From Streptomyces sp. NBC_01244 (lineage in GTDB: Bacteria > Actinomycetota > Actinomycetes > Streptomycetales > Streptomycetaceae), in NCBI RefSeq assembly GCF_035987325.1, contig NZ_CP108488.1:8680001-8744000 (forward strand): a stretch of DNA of 64,000 bases. Direction: 5' to 3'. This document shows, piece by piece, positions 1-8,580 of the stretch (the first letter of the stretch is position 1; each line of letters opens with the position of its first letter). The notes under the pieces were generated by a model that saw nothing but the letters and a program-made list of their open reading frames with translations, was not told the origin of the DNA and did no database searches. Position numbers and translations under genes: made by a program.

Positions 1-626
1 TACGTGCCCCAGCGGGGCACGTTGCCCTTGAGGTCCCAGGTCCGCGCGTTGTGTCGGTCGACCACCAGTTGGCCGTTGACGTAGAGGGCGAAGGAACCGT
101 TGGTGGACGACCGGGCGTTGATGCCCAGCTCGATCTTGTTCCAGGTGCCCGGGGTCCAGGGGACGCTTCCTGCGGCGATCCATTCCTCGCCCGGCGCGAC
201 GTACCAGATCTTCAGCCGGCTGTCCTCCACCTTCATCAGCACGGGGTAGTTCTGGTCCTGCTCCGCATCGGTGCCCCACGACTTCCACTGGAAGACGGTC
301 TGAGCGTTCCCCGTCTTGGTCATGGACTCCCAGCCGAACCAGTACGTCCTGCCCTCGGTGAGGGTCCGGCCGGCGATGCCGAGGCCTTCGCAGCGTTCGG
401 AGCCCGCCGGTTTGGTGAACGCGAAGATCTTGCCGCGGCCGTCGTTCCAGTCGGGCTGGTAGACGTACGAGGGGTCGTCGCACACGACCGTGGCGAAGAC
501 GGCGGTCCCTCCGTTGTCCGCGTCGCCGTCCCACTCGACCGCGGCGTGCGCGGGCGATGTCGTGGCGAAGGTGAGTGCGGCGGCCAGGGCGGTGGGGGCG
601 AGGAGTCGGACGTTGCTTCGTTGCAT
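1..626 (-). CDS. Secreted polysaccharide lyase (heparin-lyase-I-like fold), 3' end outside window
   Basis: An open frame of 208 codons runs off the left edge. The ATG at 626 is preceded by an AGGAGG-like site. The product starts with a clear Sec signal peptide (QRSNVRLL, a hydrophobic run, cleavage near AHA-AVEW). The mature part is rich in Trp, Gly and Asn with motifs such as YWFGWESM, VFQWKSWG, GTWNKIELGI and ALYVNGQLVVD. These are typical of the jelly-roll polysaccharide lyases of the heparin lyase I-like family, and the WNKIELGI/YVNGQLV strands match the concanavalin-like fold. It lies directly downstream, on the same strand, of a PL8 lyase, so both probably serve the same extracellular polymer. 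The family call is by motif recognition only; the substrate cannot be read from the sequence. Confidence 0.62.
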   Translation of the reverse strand, partial: MQRSNVRLLAPTALAAALTFATTSPAHAAVEWDGDADNGGTAVFATVVCDDPSYVYQPDWNDGRGKIFAFTKPAGSERCEGLGIAGRTLTEGRTYWFGWESMTKTGNAQTVFQWKSWGTDAEQDQNYPVLMKVEDSRLKIWYVAPGEEWIAAGSVPWTPGTWNKIELGINARSSTNGSFALYVNGQLVVDRHNARTWDLKGNVPRWGT

Positions 627-640
627 GGTGTCCTCCTGGG

Positions 641-690
641 AGTGGGGAAAGGGGAGTGGGGAGTCGGGAGTGGGGAAAGGGGCGAACGGG
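641..690. repeat. Purine-rich direct repeat in leader
   Basis: The unit gagtggggaaagggg occurs twice in a short G-rich stretch just upstream of the ribosome binding site of the leftmost lyase gene. It is a simple repeat with no recognised function; it lies in the untranslated gap between the two lyase genes. Confidence 0.5.
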
Positions 691-772
691 GGAGCGGAAG
701 AGCCGGGTTGGCAACGTTGTCAACCCGTCGGCGAGGGGTCCGCCGCCACCGGCGGGCCCCTCGCCGGGCGGT

Positions 773-3193
773 TCAGCCGAGTCGGACCGTGATGGTCTGC
801 GGCCCCCCGGCCCGGGCCGTGAGGTCGCCGAACGTGAGGGTCAGCGCATCGCCGGTGGTGGCCCCGGTGACGGTGGACGGCTTGGAGAGGACCTTGGAGA
901 CGCGGCGGTTCCACCGGACCTCCAGCGAGGTCGCCTGCCGGGCGGGGTCCGATACGACGACGGTCGCGGTTCCGTTCCGGTTCTCCCGGATCAGGACGGA
1001 GGCGGGGGCGCTTGCGGTGATCTTGTCCACGGTGCCCGGCATCCAGAAGTTGACGGCGGTGAAGCCGAGCCTGGCGACGCGCACGCCCTGCTGGGCGGCG
1101 GTGTTCGCCAGGACCTTCAGCCGGCCCCGGTCGCAGGAACGCTGCTGGGTGGACCGGGCACTGGCGCCCGGCAGGAGGACGTAGGCGTAGCCGGCGTCCA
1201 CGGGATCGGTGCCGTGGTCGGTGAACAGGGTGAGGTAGCGGCGGGTGATCGGGTCGGCGGAGCCGCCGGTGTTGATGTCCTTCCAGGCGCCGGTGCGTTC
1301 CTCGCGTACGGCGCCGAGCCTGGTCCCGGCGGGGAAGACGTAGCCGGCCTGGCCCTCGATGTGCGCCCACTCGGCGCCCTCGAAGGTGGCCGTCCAGCCC
1401 TGCGTGACCGGCTGCCGCCTGCCGTCGACGGTCAGGGCGGGGGCGCCGGTGGTTCCGAGGTGGCGGTTGTCGATGGTGGTCTCGACGGGGAACCCGTCGG
1501 TGGAGCCGATGCCGGCGCCGAGGCAGACGATGGAGTCGTCCAGCCAGAACCAGGACTTCCTGGCGCTCATCGTGCCGCCCAGGCCCTTGAGGTGCTGGCC
1601 CGTGGCGCCGAACTCGCCGTCGGTGGTGCCGCCGACCCAGGCCGCGTCCGGTCGGGGGCCGCCCCAGTTGCCGCCCTGCCCGTCGGCGAGGGGCTTGCGG
1701 GAGGCGGTGATGCCGGGCAGCCGGTACGGGTCGACCGTGGGCCAGTACGCGTCGGAGTACTGCTCGAGACCGAAATCGCTGCCCCACCACGACAGCCAGC
1801 CGGCGCCCGTGTGGTATCCGCGGGCGTGCTCGCCGTTGCCGAACTCGTAGTGCGCGATGCGCTGGGACGCCATGCTCACCGAAGCCGCCCAGCCGCGGCG
1901 CCGGTGGGTGACCCGGTCCATGTTGTGGAACAGCCGGTGCCCGACGGGCTCGGGAGCCGCGGTCACCGAGGCGTCGTCCTGCAGAGCCTGCAGCAAGGAG
2001 GCCCGGATCAGGCTCAGGCCGGGGTTCTTGAGGGCGGGGTAGTGGTAGTCGCGCCGGAGCCAGCCCTTGACCATGGCGCGCCACCGCGCGTTCTCCTCCG
2101 GGGAAGCGCCCTGGCCGAGGAGGACGAGGGTGGCGAGGAGGCCGTGGGCGCGCACGTGGTCGCTGCCGCCCTGGCGGCTGATGCCCCGGGAGGAGACGTT
2201 GTCCATCATCAGGCCGTTGTAGATGAAGGGTGCGACGGCCGATTCCACGGTGTCGAGGAAGAGCTGGGTGTGGGGATCGTTCAGTTGCCAGGGGGATCCG
2301 CGCAGCAGTGCGAGGATCCGGCCCACGCCGTCGTGCAGCACCGAGCCGTAGCCGCCTATGTAGGGGACGGAGGTGTGCTGGATGAAGGAGCCGTCGGCGT
2401 AGAAGCCGTCGCCGGAGGTGACGTACGGGAAGACGGGGGTCAGGGCCCGGGCGGCCAGGGCGATCTTGTCGGGGTTCTCGCCGACCACCCCGCGCAGGAT
2501 GATGCCGCGGCACAGGTCGACACGGTTCGCGCCGGTGCTGGTTCCGGTGTACGCGCCCACGGCCGAATCGGGCAGGAAGTGGTCCACGGCCGCGCAGAAG
2601 CGGGCCTTCTGGTCCTCCGTCAGGTGGTCGTGGATCAGCACGCAGGTGTCCATGAGGGCCTGCGGGGCGCCGATCTGCCAGTTCCACCAGTTGCCGTACG
2701 GGACGGTGGCCGGGTTGTACACCTGGTCATGGACGTGTTCGAGTCCGGTGATGACCGCTTCGAGCAGGGCGGTGTCACCGGTGAGCCCGGTTCCGGGCTG
2801 GCAGAAGGCCTGGGCCATGACGTTCAGCCTGGTGTAGCTGTCGTTCATGCGGGCCGAGAAGGCGTACGACTCCGCGTCGAGGTCGGGATCCGGGTCGGTC
2901 CAGATCACGCCGGGCCACAGGGAGCCGCCGGCGGGGGCCATCGTGGAGAGGTGACCGCGGGCCGTCGAGCCGAGGTTGGCGAGCAGTGTTCTGAAGGGTT
3001 CGGCCGTCGGGCTGAATCCGGTGCCAAGGATCAGGTTCCGCCATTGCGCGCGCAGGGCGGCGAACTCCTCCTCGCCGGCGGCCGCTTCGGCCGCCGTGGC
3101 CGGGAGAGAGGCCCAACCCGTGAGGCCCAACGCGAGGGCGCTGCCCCCCGCTGCGTGCAGGAAGGTACGACGGGGCCAGGGGGAAGCAGGCAT
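773..3193 (-). CDS. Polysaccharide lyase family 8 (hyaluronate/chondroitin/xanthan lyase type)
   Basis: The 806-residue product begins with a twin-arginine-type signal (PRRTFLHAAGGSALALGL, cleavage near ATAAEA), so it is exported folded. The layout is that of PL8 lyases: an N-terminal alpha-toroid, then beta-sandwich domains. The PL8 catalytic set is visible: Asn223 (GANRVDLCRG), His273 and Tyr282 (SFIQHTSVPYIGGYG), spaced as in the pneumococcal enzyme (N to H 50, H to Y 9), plus the aromatic patch NWWNW at 168-172. PL8 enzymes cleave uronic-acid polymers by beta-elimination. I chose the ATG at 3193 because the signal peptide starts there; a TTG at 3280 would add 29 atypical residues. It lies downstream of the DeoR/LacI-like regulator on the same strand. 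Hyaluronate, chondroitin and xanthan specificity cannot be separated here. Confidence 0.88.
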   Translation of the reverse strand: MPASPWPRRTFLHAAGGSALALGLTGWASLPATAAEAAAGEEEFAALRAQWRNLILGTGFSPTAEPFRTLLANLGSTARGHLSTMAPAGGSLWPGVIWTDPDPDLDAESYAFSARMNDSYTRLNVMAQAFCQPGTGLTGDTALLEAVITGLEHVHDQVYNPATVPYGNWWNWQIGAPQALMDTCVLIHDHLTEDQKARFCAAVDHFLPDSAVGAYTGTSTGANRVDLCRGIILRGVVGENPDKIALAARALTPVFPYVTSGDGFYADGSFIQHTSVPYIGGYGSVLHDGVGRILALLRGSPWQLNDPHTQLFLDTVESAVAPFIYNGLMMDNVSSRGISRQGGSDHVRAHGLLATLVLLGQGASPEENARWRAMVKGWLRRDYHYPALKNPGLSLIRASLLQALQDDASVTAAPEPVGHRLFHNMDRVTHRRRGWAASVSMASQRIAHYEFGNGEHARGYHTGAGWLSWWGSDFGLEQYSDAYWPTVDPYRLPGITASRKPLADGQGGNWGGPRPDAAWVGGTTDGEFGATGQHLKGLGGTMSARKSWFWLDDSIVCLGAGIGSTDGFPVETTIDNRHLGTTGAPALTVDGRRQPVTQGWTATFEGAEWAHIEGQAGYVFPAGTRLGAVREERTGAWKDINTGGSADPITRRYLTLFTDHGTDPVDAGYAYVLLPGASARSTQQRSCDRGRLKVLANTAAQQGVRVARLGFTAVNFWMPGTVDKITASAPASVLIRENRNGTATVVVSDPARQATSLEVRWNRRVSKVLSKPSTVTGATTGDALTLTFGDLTARAGGPQTITVRLG

Positions 3194-3260
3194 GGAGGAC
3201 CCAATCTGGTGCGGCGGAATCCGGTGCGGCGGTTGGTCTCGCTGGTTGGCCAGACTTCGA

Positions 3261-3275
3261 TTCCGGTGACCGGAA
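3261..3275. promoter_or_regulatory. 15-bp palindrome upstream of PL8 lyase, possible operator
   Basis: The sequence ttccggtgaccggaa is a perfect inverted repeat with one central base, about 70 bp upstream of the PL8 start. A minus-strand TTGACC (complement of 3298-3303) lies just upstream and could be a -35 element. The palindrome would then sit over the core promoter. Which protein binds it is unknown; the neighbouring regulator is one candidate. Confidence 0.35.
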
Positions 3276-3329
3276 GTCAATGCTCCGCTCTCATTCGGTC
3301 AAGAAGCGGTCACCGAGCCGCCGTTCGGG

Positions 3330-4460
3330 TCAACCGGCTGGGGGAGTTTGACGCCCCTGGGCGAGGGCGGGGGCGCCGCACGAGTTGCGCACCTTCAGCC
3401 GCGGCAGCAGCGCGACGTGCGAACTCTCGGCACCGGGGTGCTCCAGCCGGCGCAGCAGCAGGTTCAGGGCCGCTTCGCCGACCGCTCCCTTGACGGGTCC
3501 GACCGAGGTCAGGGGCACGTCCGCCAGCGTCGCCAGCTCGTCGTCGTAGCAGACGATCGAGAAGTCCTCCGGCACGCGCAGGCCCCGCGCGGTCAGCCGC
3601 TGGAGCAGGCAGATCGCGGCGGAGTCGGGATGTACGAGTGCGGCGCACACCTCGCCCGCGGCAGCGAGGCCGAGCAGCCGGTCGAGGCGCCGCTCGAAGC
3701 GATCGGCTTCACCCGGCTCCAGCGCTCCGGCCGGGGAGAGGTCGTCCTCGGGCAGGCCGAGGGACCCGACCGCGGCGCGGTACCCCTGCCGCAGGGCGGG
3801 TGAGGTGTGCGTGGCGCGGGAGAGCAGGGCCACGCGGCGATGTCCGAGGGCCGCCAGATGGCGGACGCCTGCGGCGGCGCCGTCCGCATGGGCCGAGCTG
3901 ACACGGTCGATCTCCGCTCCGGGCGAGCCCGCCGGAACGTGCCGCTCCACCAGCACGGCGGGGACCGGCAGATCCGCGAGCTCCTGGAGGTCGCCGGGGT
4001 CCGGGCCGTCCACGCCCCAACTGGGGGTGAGCAGCAGGCCGGTGGCGCCCGCCCCGATGAGGGCGTCGATCCGCGTCTTGTCCTGCTCCCGGTCGTACTC
4101 GGTGGTCGCGACGAGCAGCCGGGCCCCGGCATCGGCGGCCGCGTCCCGGGCGCCGCGAATGACCGACGGATAGAAGTAGCCGGCCGCCGGGACCACCATC
4201 CCGAGCACGAGCCCGCGGGGTGCGACCGCAGGCACCTCGCGCGCCAGGCGTGCCTCGCGGGGGCTCAGCCGCGCCGTCGGCCACAGAGCCGAACCGTGCA
4301 GTCTCCGTACGAGCCCCGCGTCGGCGAGTGCCGCGACGTCACGTCTCGCGGTTTCCACGGAGATCCCGAGCTCGGTGGCGAGGTCGGAGACCCGCACGCT
4401 GCCGTGTTCCCGCACGAGGCGCAGCACCCTCTTGTGCCGCTCGTCGACCGTCTCCCGCAT
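3330..4460 (-). CDS. DeoR-type HTH / LacI-type sensor transcriptional regulator
   Basis: A 376-residue regulator. Residues 1-55 form a DeoR-type winged helix (ERHKRVLRLVREHGSVRVSD, then ELGISVETARRDVAALADAG). Residues from about 75 to the end form a LacI/periplasmic-binding-like sugar sensor (GLVLGMVVPAAGYFYPSVIRG, LLVATTEYD, GLLLTPSWG, FSIVCYDDELATLADVPLTS). This DeoR-head/LacI-body arrangement is common in actinobacterial carbohydrate regulators. It is divergent from the GH35 beta-galactosidase and upstream of the PL8 lyase, so the likely role is sugar-responsive repression of these genes. A perfect palindrome in the divergent promoter region is the likely operator. The effector sugar is unknown. 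Confidence 0.85.
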   Translation of the reverse strand: MRETVDERHKRVLRLVREHGSVRVSDLATELGISVETARRDVAALADAGLVRRLHGSALWPTARLSPREARLAREVPAVAPRGLVLGMVVPAAGYFYPSVIRGARDAAADAGARLLVATTEYDREQDKTRIDALIGAGATGLLLTPSWGVDGPDPGDLQELADLPVPAVLVERHVPAGSPGAEIDRVSSAHADGAAAGVRHLAALGHRRVALLSRATHTSPALRQGYRAAVGSLGLPEDDLSPAGALEPGEADRFERRLDRLLGLAAAGEVCAALVHPDSAAICLLQRLTARGLRVPEDFSIVCYDDELATLADVPLTSVGPVKGAVGEAALNLLLRRLEHPGAESSHVALLPRLKVRNSCGAPALAQGRQTPPAG

Positions 4461-4513
4461 GCGATCTCCCTTGACCCCTCGGGCTGGTTCAGCCTAGCGT
4501 GATCCACGGCCTG

Positions 4514-4529
4514 TAGAAAGCGCTTTCTA
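4514..4529. promoter_or_regulatory. Perfect 16-bp palindrome between regulator and GH35 gene
   Basis: tagaaagcgctttcta is a perfect inverted repeat with a central CG, in the 148-bp gap between the DeoR/LacI-like gene (start 4460) and the beta-galactosidase gene (start 4609). Its form, A/T-rich arms around a GCGC core, is that of LacI-family operators. Its position suits autoregulation plus control of the galactosidase. No second copy was noticed in this neighbourhood. Confidence 0.6.
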
Positions 4530-4608
4530 TGCGGGGCTTTCCTCCTGCCGGAGCCCTGTCGGCCCACGAGTCGAGCACCACCGGAAGTCACCGAAAGAGA
4601 GCGCACAC

Positions 4609-6438
4609 GTGAAGCCACCCCACCCGCCCACTGCGGCGCCGACCGCGACGCCCGTCGCGACGTCGATCACGACGCTGGCCACGGACGAGACCGGCTTCCT
4701 GCGGAACGGCCGCCCGCACCGGATCGTTTCCGCGGCCATCCACTACTTCCGGGTGCATCCGGACCTCTGGGCCGACCGCCTGCTGCGCCTGCGCGCGATG
4801 GGCGTGAACACCATCGAGACCTATGTGGCCTGGAACGTCCACGAGCCCAGCCCCGGCGCCTTCACCTTCGGCGGGCCGAACGACGTGGCGGCCTTCATCC
4901 GGACCGCCGGTGACCTGGGCCTCGACGTCATCGTCCGGCCCGGCCCCTACATCTGCGCCGAATGGGACTTCGGCGGACTGCCCGGATGGCTGCTGGCCGA
5001 CCGCACCATCCGGATCCGCCGCCGTGACCCCGCGTACCTGGCCGCCGTCGACGCGTGGTTCGACACCCTGGCCCCCGTACTGGTGCCCCTCCTCGGCAGC
5101 CGGGGCGGGCCGGTGGTGGCCGTGGGCGTCGAGAACGAGTACGGCAGCTTCGGCAACGACACCGGCTATCTGGAACACCTCCGCGACGGCCTGGTCCGAC
5201 GGGGCCTGGACTGCCTGCTGTTCACCACCGACGGGGCCGACCACGGGTTCCAGCTCGGCGGGCGCATCCCCGGCGTCCTGACCACCGGGACCTTCGGTTC
5301 GCGCCCCGAGAGCTCGCTCGCGACCCTGCGCACGTACCAGCCGCAAGGGCCGCTGGTCTGCGTGGAGTACTGGCACGGCTGGTTCGACCACTGGGGCGAG
5401 CCGCACCACACGCGCGACGCGGAAGACGCCGCCGCCACCCTGGACAGCCTGCTCGCCGCGGGCGCCTCGGTGAACATCTACATGGGGCACGGCGGCACCA
5501 ACTTCGGCTGGTGGAACGGCGCGAACCACGACGGCGCCTCCTACCAGCCCGACGTGACCAGCTACGACTACGACGCCCCCGTCGGCGAGGCCGGCGAACT
5601 CACCCGGAAGTTCCACCTCTTCCGCGAGGTCATCGCCCGGAACACCGGCCCCGTCACCCACGAACCCCCGCCTCTGCCCCCGCGCGTGGTTCCCCGGCTG
5701 CTCTCGGTGGACGGACACGTCTCGCTGGCCGACTCCCTGGACGCACTCGCCAAGCCCCTGCACCACGTCGAGCCGCTGACCATGGAGGAAGCGGGCCAGT
5801 CCCTGGGCCTGATCCACTACCGGACCCGCCTGCGGGGACCCCTGCCCGAGGCGGCGCTGCGCATCGACGGGCTGGCCGACCGGGCCCAAGTCTTCCTGGA
5901 CGGAAGGGAGATCGGGCTCCTGGAGCGGGACGAGCCGCTCGCGGCCCTGCCCGTCGCCGTGCCCGACGGGGGTGCGGTGCTCGACATCCTGGTGGAGAAC
6001 CAGGGGCGGATCAACTACGGGCCCCTGCTGGCCGATCGCAAGGGCATCCGCGACGGGGTCAGGCTGGACAACCAGTACCAGTTCGGCTGGGAGACCAGAC
6101 CGCTGCCCCTCGACGACCTGTCCGGACTCGAGTTCGGCCACGGCGCGCTCCCGGACGGCCCCTCCTTCCACCGGGTCACCGTCGAACTGGACTCCGCCGC
6201 CGACGCGTTCATCGCCCTCCCCGGGTGGACCAAGGGCATGGTCTGGCTGAACGGCTTCGCCCTGGGCCGGTTCTGGGAGCGCGGTCCGCAGAAGACGCTG
6301 TACGCACCGGGTCCCCTGTGGCGCGCGGGCGAGAACACCCTGGTGATCCTCGAACTCCACCGGTCCGGGAACACCGTCGAACTCCGCGACGCACCGGACC
6401 TCGGCACGGAGGCGCCCGCGCCCATTCCCGTCTGGTAG
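4609..6438 (+). CDS. Beta-galactosidase, glycoside hydrolase family 35
   Basis: The 609-residue enzyme has a GH35 TIM barrel in its first 330 residues, followed by jelly-roll domains. Signatures include SAAIHYFRVHPDLWADRL, ETYVAWNVHEP, RPGPYICAEWDFGGLPGWL, the acid/base Glu177 in GVENEYGS, the nucleophile Glu253 in VCVEYWHGWFDHWG, and MGHGGTNFGWWNG. GH35 enzymes release terminal beta-galactose. There is no signal peptide, so it acts inside the cell on imported oligosaccharides. The GTG start at 4609 follows a GAAAGAGAG site. It is divergent from the sugar regulator, with the palindrome at 4514-4529 between them. The length fits bacterial GH35 enzymes of about 580-610 residues. Confidence 0.93.
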   Translation: MKPPHPPTAAPTATPVATSITTLATDETGFLRNGRPHRIVSAAIHYFRVHPDLWADRLLRLRAMGVNTIETYVAWNVHEPSPGAFTFGGPNDVAAFIRTAGDLGLDVIVRPGPYICAEWDFGGLPGWLLADRTIRIRRRDPAYLAAVDAWFDTLAPVLVPLLGSRGGPVVAVGVENEYGSFGNDTGYLEHLRDGLVRRGLDCLLFTTDGADHGFQLGGRIPGVLTTGTFGSRPESSLATLRTYQPQGPLVCVEYWHGWFDHWGEPHHTRDAEDAAATLDSLLAAGASVNIYMGHGGTNFGWWNGANHDGASYQPDVTSYDYDAPVGEAGELTRKFHLFREVIARNTGPVTHEPPPLPPRVVPRLLSVDGHVSLADSLDALAKPLHHVEPLTMEEAGQSLGLIHYRTRLRGPLPEAALRIDGLADRAQVFLDGREIGLLERDEPLAALPVAVPDGGAVLDILVENQGRINYGPLLADRKGIRDGVRLDNQYQFGWETRPLPLDDLSGLEFGHGALPDGPSFHRVTVELDSAADAFIALPGWTKGMVWLNGFALGRFWERGPQKTLYAPGPLWRAGENTLVILELHRSGNTVELRDAPDLGTEAPAPIPVW

Positions 6439-6540
6439 GCAGGCGCCCGGGGCGCTCGCGGAGGCGGGGCGACGGGGAGGCGGCGCGCAGGCTGCCGCGG
6501 TCCCGACAGCAGGCGCCCTCCGCCGCCCCGCAGCCTGGCA

Positions 6541-6568
6541 GGCCCCGCAGCCCCGCCGCTGCGGGGCC
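6541..6568. terminator. Hairpin after GH35 gene
   Basis: A perfect 10-bp stem (ggccccgcag / ctgcggggcc) with an 8-base loop lies about 100 bp after the galactosidase stop and before the next gene. There is no U-run, as is usual in Streptomyces; it is the likely transcription end. Confidence 0.5.
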
Positions 6569-6692
6569 CCGCGCGGGACCGTCAGGGCCGGATGGACCAA
6601 GGCCCGCCGGTGTGTGGCCGTGTCGCCGCCGGTGCCGGTGGGGCCCCTGTCATCGTGGGCCACCGCGTCCGTCTTCCCCGGGAGGTACCTCC

Positions 6693-7886
6693 GTGTCCCG
6701 ACGCCCGCACGGCCACTCCGGCCGGATCCGCCCGTCGCTGCGCCTGGCCGCCGCCACCGCCGCGTGCGGCGCCCTGCTCGCCGTCTCCGTGCAGCCCGCA
6801 CAGGCCGGAGCCGACCGCAATCCGCCGCCCGGAGCCGCCCTCCACCAAGAGCTGCGGGAGCTGGTGGAGCGGCCCGACGGGCCTCCCGGGGTCATCGCCG
6901 TCCTGCGCGACGGCGACCGCACGAAGGTCTACCGGGCGGGTGTCGCCGACGTGGAGAGCGGCCGGCCGCCGCGGGTCACGGACCACATGCGGATCGCCAG
7001 CGTCGCCAAGGCCTTCAGCGGAGCGGTGGCCCTCGGGCTCGTCGACCGCGGCCGGCTGCACCTCGACGACACGATCGGAGAGGTGCTGCCCGGACAGCCG
7101 GCCGCGTGGCACGAAGTGACGCTCCGTCAACTTCTGAATCACACCAGTGGGTTGCCCGACTACTCCAACTCCCAGGGGTTCATCGACATCGTCTCCGAGG
7201 ACCCCCGTCACCACTTCGACTCCCGCCGCCTGCTGGAGTTCGTAGCCGACGAGGACCTCGCGTTCCGGCCGGGCAGCCGCTACGCGTACTCCAACTCCGA
7301 CAACATCGCCGTCGCCCTCATGGCCGAGGCCGCCACCGGACGCCGGTACGAGACGCTGCTGCGCGAGCTCGTCTACGAACCCCTCGGCATGCGGGCCACC
7401 AGCCTGCCCCAGGGATACCGGCTGCCCGAGCCCTACCTCCACGGCTACCAGATCGATCCGCAGGAGGGGCCCGTCGACGTCAGCGAGGCCGTGGGCGCCT
7501 CGGGGGCCTGGGCGTCCGGAGGCATCGTCTCGACGCCGAAGGACCTGACCGCCTTCATCCGCGGCTACGCGGGCGGCACCCTGATCTCGGAGCGCACCCG
7601 GCGACAGCAGTTCACCTTCATCCCCGGAGCCCTGTCCCAGCCCCCCGGCCCCGGCCGCACCGAGGCGGGCCTGGCGATCTTCCGCTACACAACGCGCTGC
7701 GGAACGGTGTACGGGCACACCGGCAACACGCCCGGCTACACGCAGTTCGCGGCGGCCACGGCGGACGGCCGGCGCTCGCTGACCTTCTCCATCACCACGC
7801 AGACGTCCCTGAGCAACAACCCCGACCTGCTCGAGCAGGTCCGGGAGGTCCAGGAGGACTTCGTCTGCGCCCTGCTGCGCAAGTGA
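6693..7886 (+). CDS. Secreted serine hydrolase (class C beta-lactamase / DD-peptidase family)
   Basis: A 397-residue exported protein. The GTG start at 6693 has a GGAGG site 7 bases upstream, and the N-terminus is a signal peptide ending near AQAGA. The penicillin-recognising serine hydrolase motifs are in order: the nucleophile motif SVAK in RIASVAKAF, YSN in RYAYSNSDN, and HTG in VYGHTGNTPGY. LDDTIGEVLPG and LLNHTSGLPDYSN are also typical of the family. Members are D-alanyl-D-alanine carboxypeptidases, esterases or beta-lactamases, and sequence alone does not say which. Similar secreted hydrolases are very common in Streptomyces. It is a single gene with a strong hairpin just after its stop. 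Confidence 0.88.
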   Translation: MSRRPHGHSGRIRPSLRLAAATAACGALLAVSVQPAQAGADRNPPPGAALHQELRELVERPDGPPGVIAVLRDGDRTKVYRAGVADVESGRPPRVTDHMRIASVAKAFSGAVALGLVDRGRLHLDDTIGEVLPGQPAAWHEVTLRQLLNHTSGLPDYSNSQGFIDIVSEDPRHHFDSRRLLEFVADEDLAFRPGSRYAYSNSDNIAVALMAEAATGRRYETLLRELVYEPLGMRATSLPQGYRLPEPYLHGYQIDPQEGPVDVSEAVGASGAWASGGIVSTPKDLTAFIRGYAGGTLISERTRRQQFTFIPGALSQPPGPGRTEAGLAIFRYTTRCGTVYGHTGNTPGYTQFAAATADGRRSLTFSITTQTSLSNNPDLLEQVREVQEDFVCALLRK

Positions 7887-7893
7887 CCCGGCG

Positions 7894-7924
7894 CCCGCAC
7901 CCGCACGGTCCCCGCGGGTGCGGG
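7894..7924. terminator. Hairpin after serine hydrolase gene
   Basis: A perfect 11-bp stem (cccgcacccgc / gcgggtgcggg) with a 9-base loop begins 8 bases after the stop codon of the serine hydrolase. Confidence 0.6.
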
Positions 7925-7998
7925 CTGCACCCCCATGGGGGAAGCTGGGAATACCCCGGTGGTGCCGGCGGCGCACAGAGTGGCGAGGAAGGTCTTCC

Positions 7999-8523
7999 GT
8001 GAACGTTTCCGCAGGTGGCCGCCCCGGACACGCATCCCGGCGCAACGCGTCCCGGCGCAAGGCGCGGACCGCCACCCTGCTGTGCGCGGTGGCGGCGATG
8101 ACGGCCGCCGTGCTCCCGGCCTCCGCGGCCCCCTCCTCGCACACCGGCGGCTCCGCCTCCGCGGCCCGGGCGCCGGTCGGTGAGGATCCGGTCGTGGTCG
8201 TCGACTGCTTCTCGCAGGCACAGATGCGCCCCCAGGAGTACCTCCTGGCCTGCGGCGACGGGAACAACCGGCTCGTCGGGCTCCGCTGGGACAGCTGGGG
8301 GCCGGGCAGCGCCACGGCCACCGGCACCGACATGGTGAACGACTGCCGCCCGTACTGCGCCGCCGGCCGCTTCCACGCCTACCCGGTCAGGGTGACCCTG
8401 AGCAACCCGCAGGCCTGGCCCGAGCACCCCGATCTCCGGCGCTTCACCACGATCCGGCTCCTCTACACCGACACCGCACCGGACCCGGTCCCCAAGGACG
8501 TCACCTACAAGCTGGTGTACTGA
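7999..8523 (+). CDS. Small secreted protein of unknown function
   Basis: A 174-residue product. I chose the GTG at 7999 because GAGGAAGG lies 7-14 bases before it and the residues that follow make a basic, then hydrophobic signal peptide ending near ASAAPS. An earlier in-frame ATG at 7918 would place the signal peptide deep inside the protein. The mature part has four Cys (VVDCFSQ, LLACGDG, NDCRPYC), suggesting two disulphides, and a LVGLRWDSWGPGSATATG stretch. This pattern occurs in many uncharacterised secreted actinobacterial proteins. I do not recognise a named domain. It is probably extracellular or cell-wall associated. Confidence 0.75.
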   Translation: MNVSAGGRPGHASRRNASRRKARTATLLCAVAAMTAAVLPASAAPSSHTGGSASAARAPVGEDPVVVVDCFSQAQMRPQEYLLACGDGNNRLVGLRWDSWGPGSATATGTDMVNDCRPYCAAGRFHAYPVRVTLSNPQAWPEHPDLRRFTTIRLLYTDTAPDPVPKDVTYKLVY

Positions 8524-8580
8524 CGCGGATTCGACGCCGATTCGACGCGGATCACGTGCTCCCGGGTTACGGTCGGCGGC

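Noticed and set aside
4588..6801. Leftward open frame of 737 codons opposite the GH35 gene
   Set aside because: Arg/Gly/Val-rich ghost frame of GC-rich DNA. The opposite strand encodes a complete GH35 enzyme with catalytic residues.
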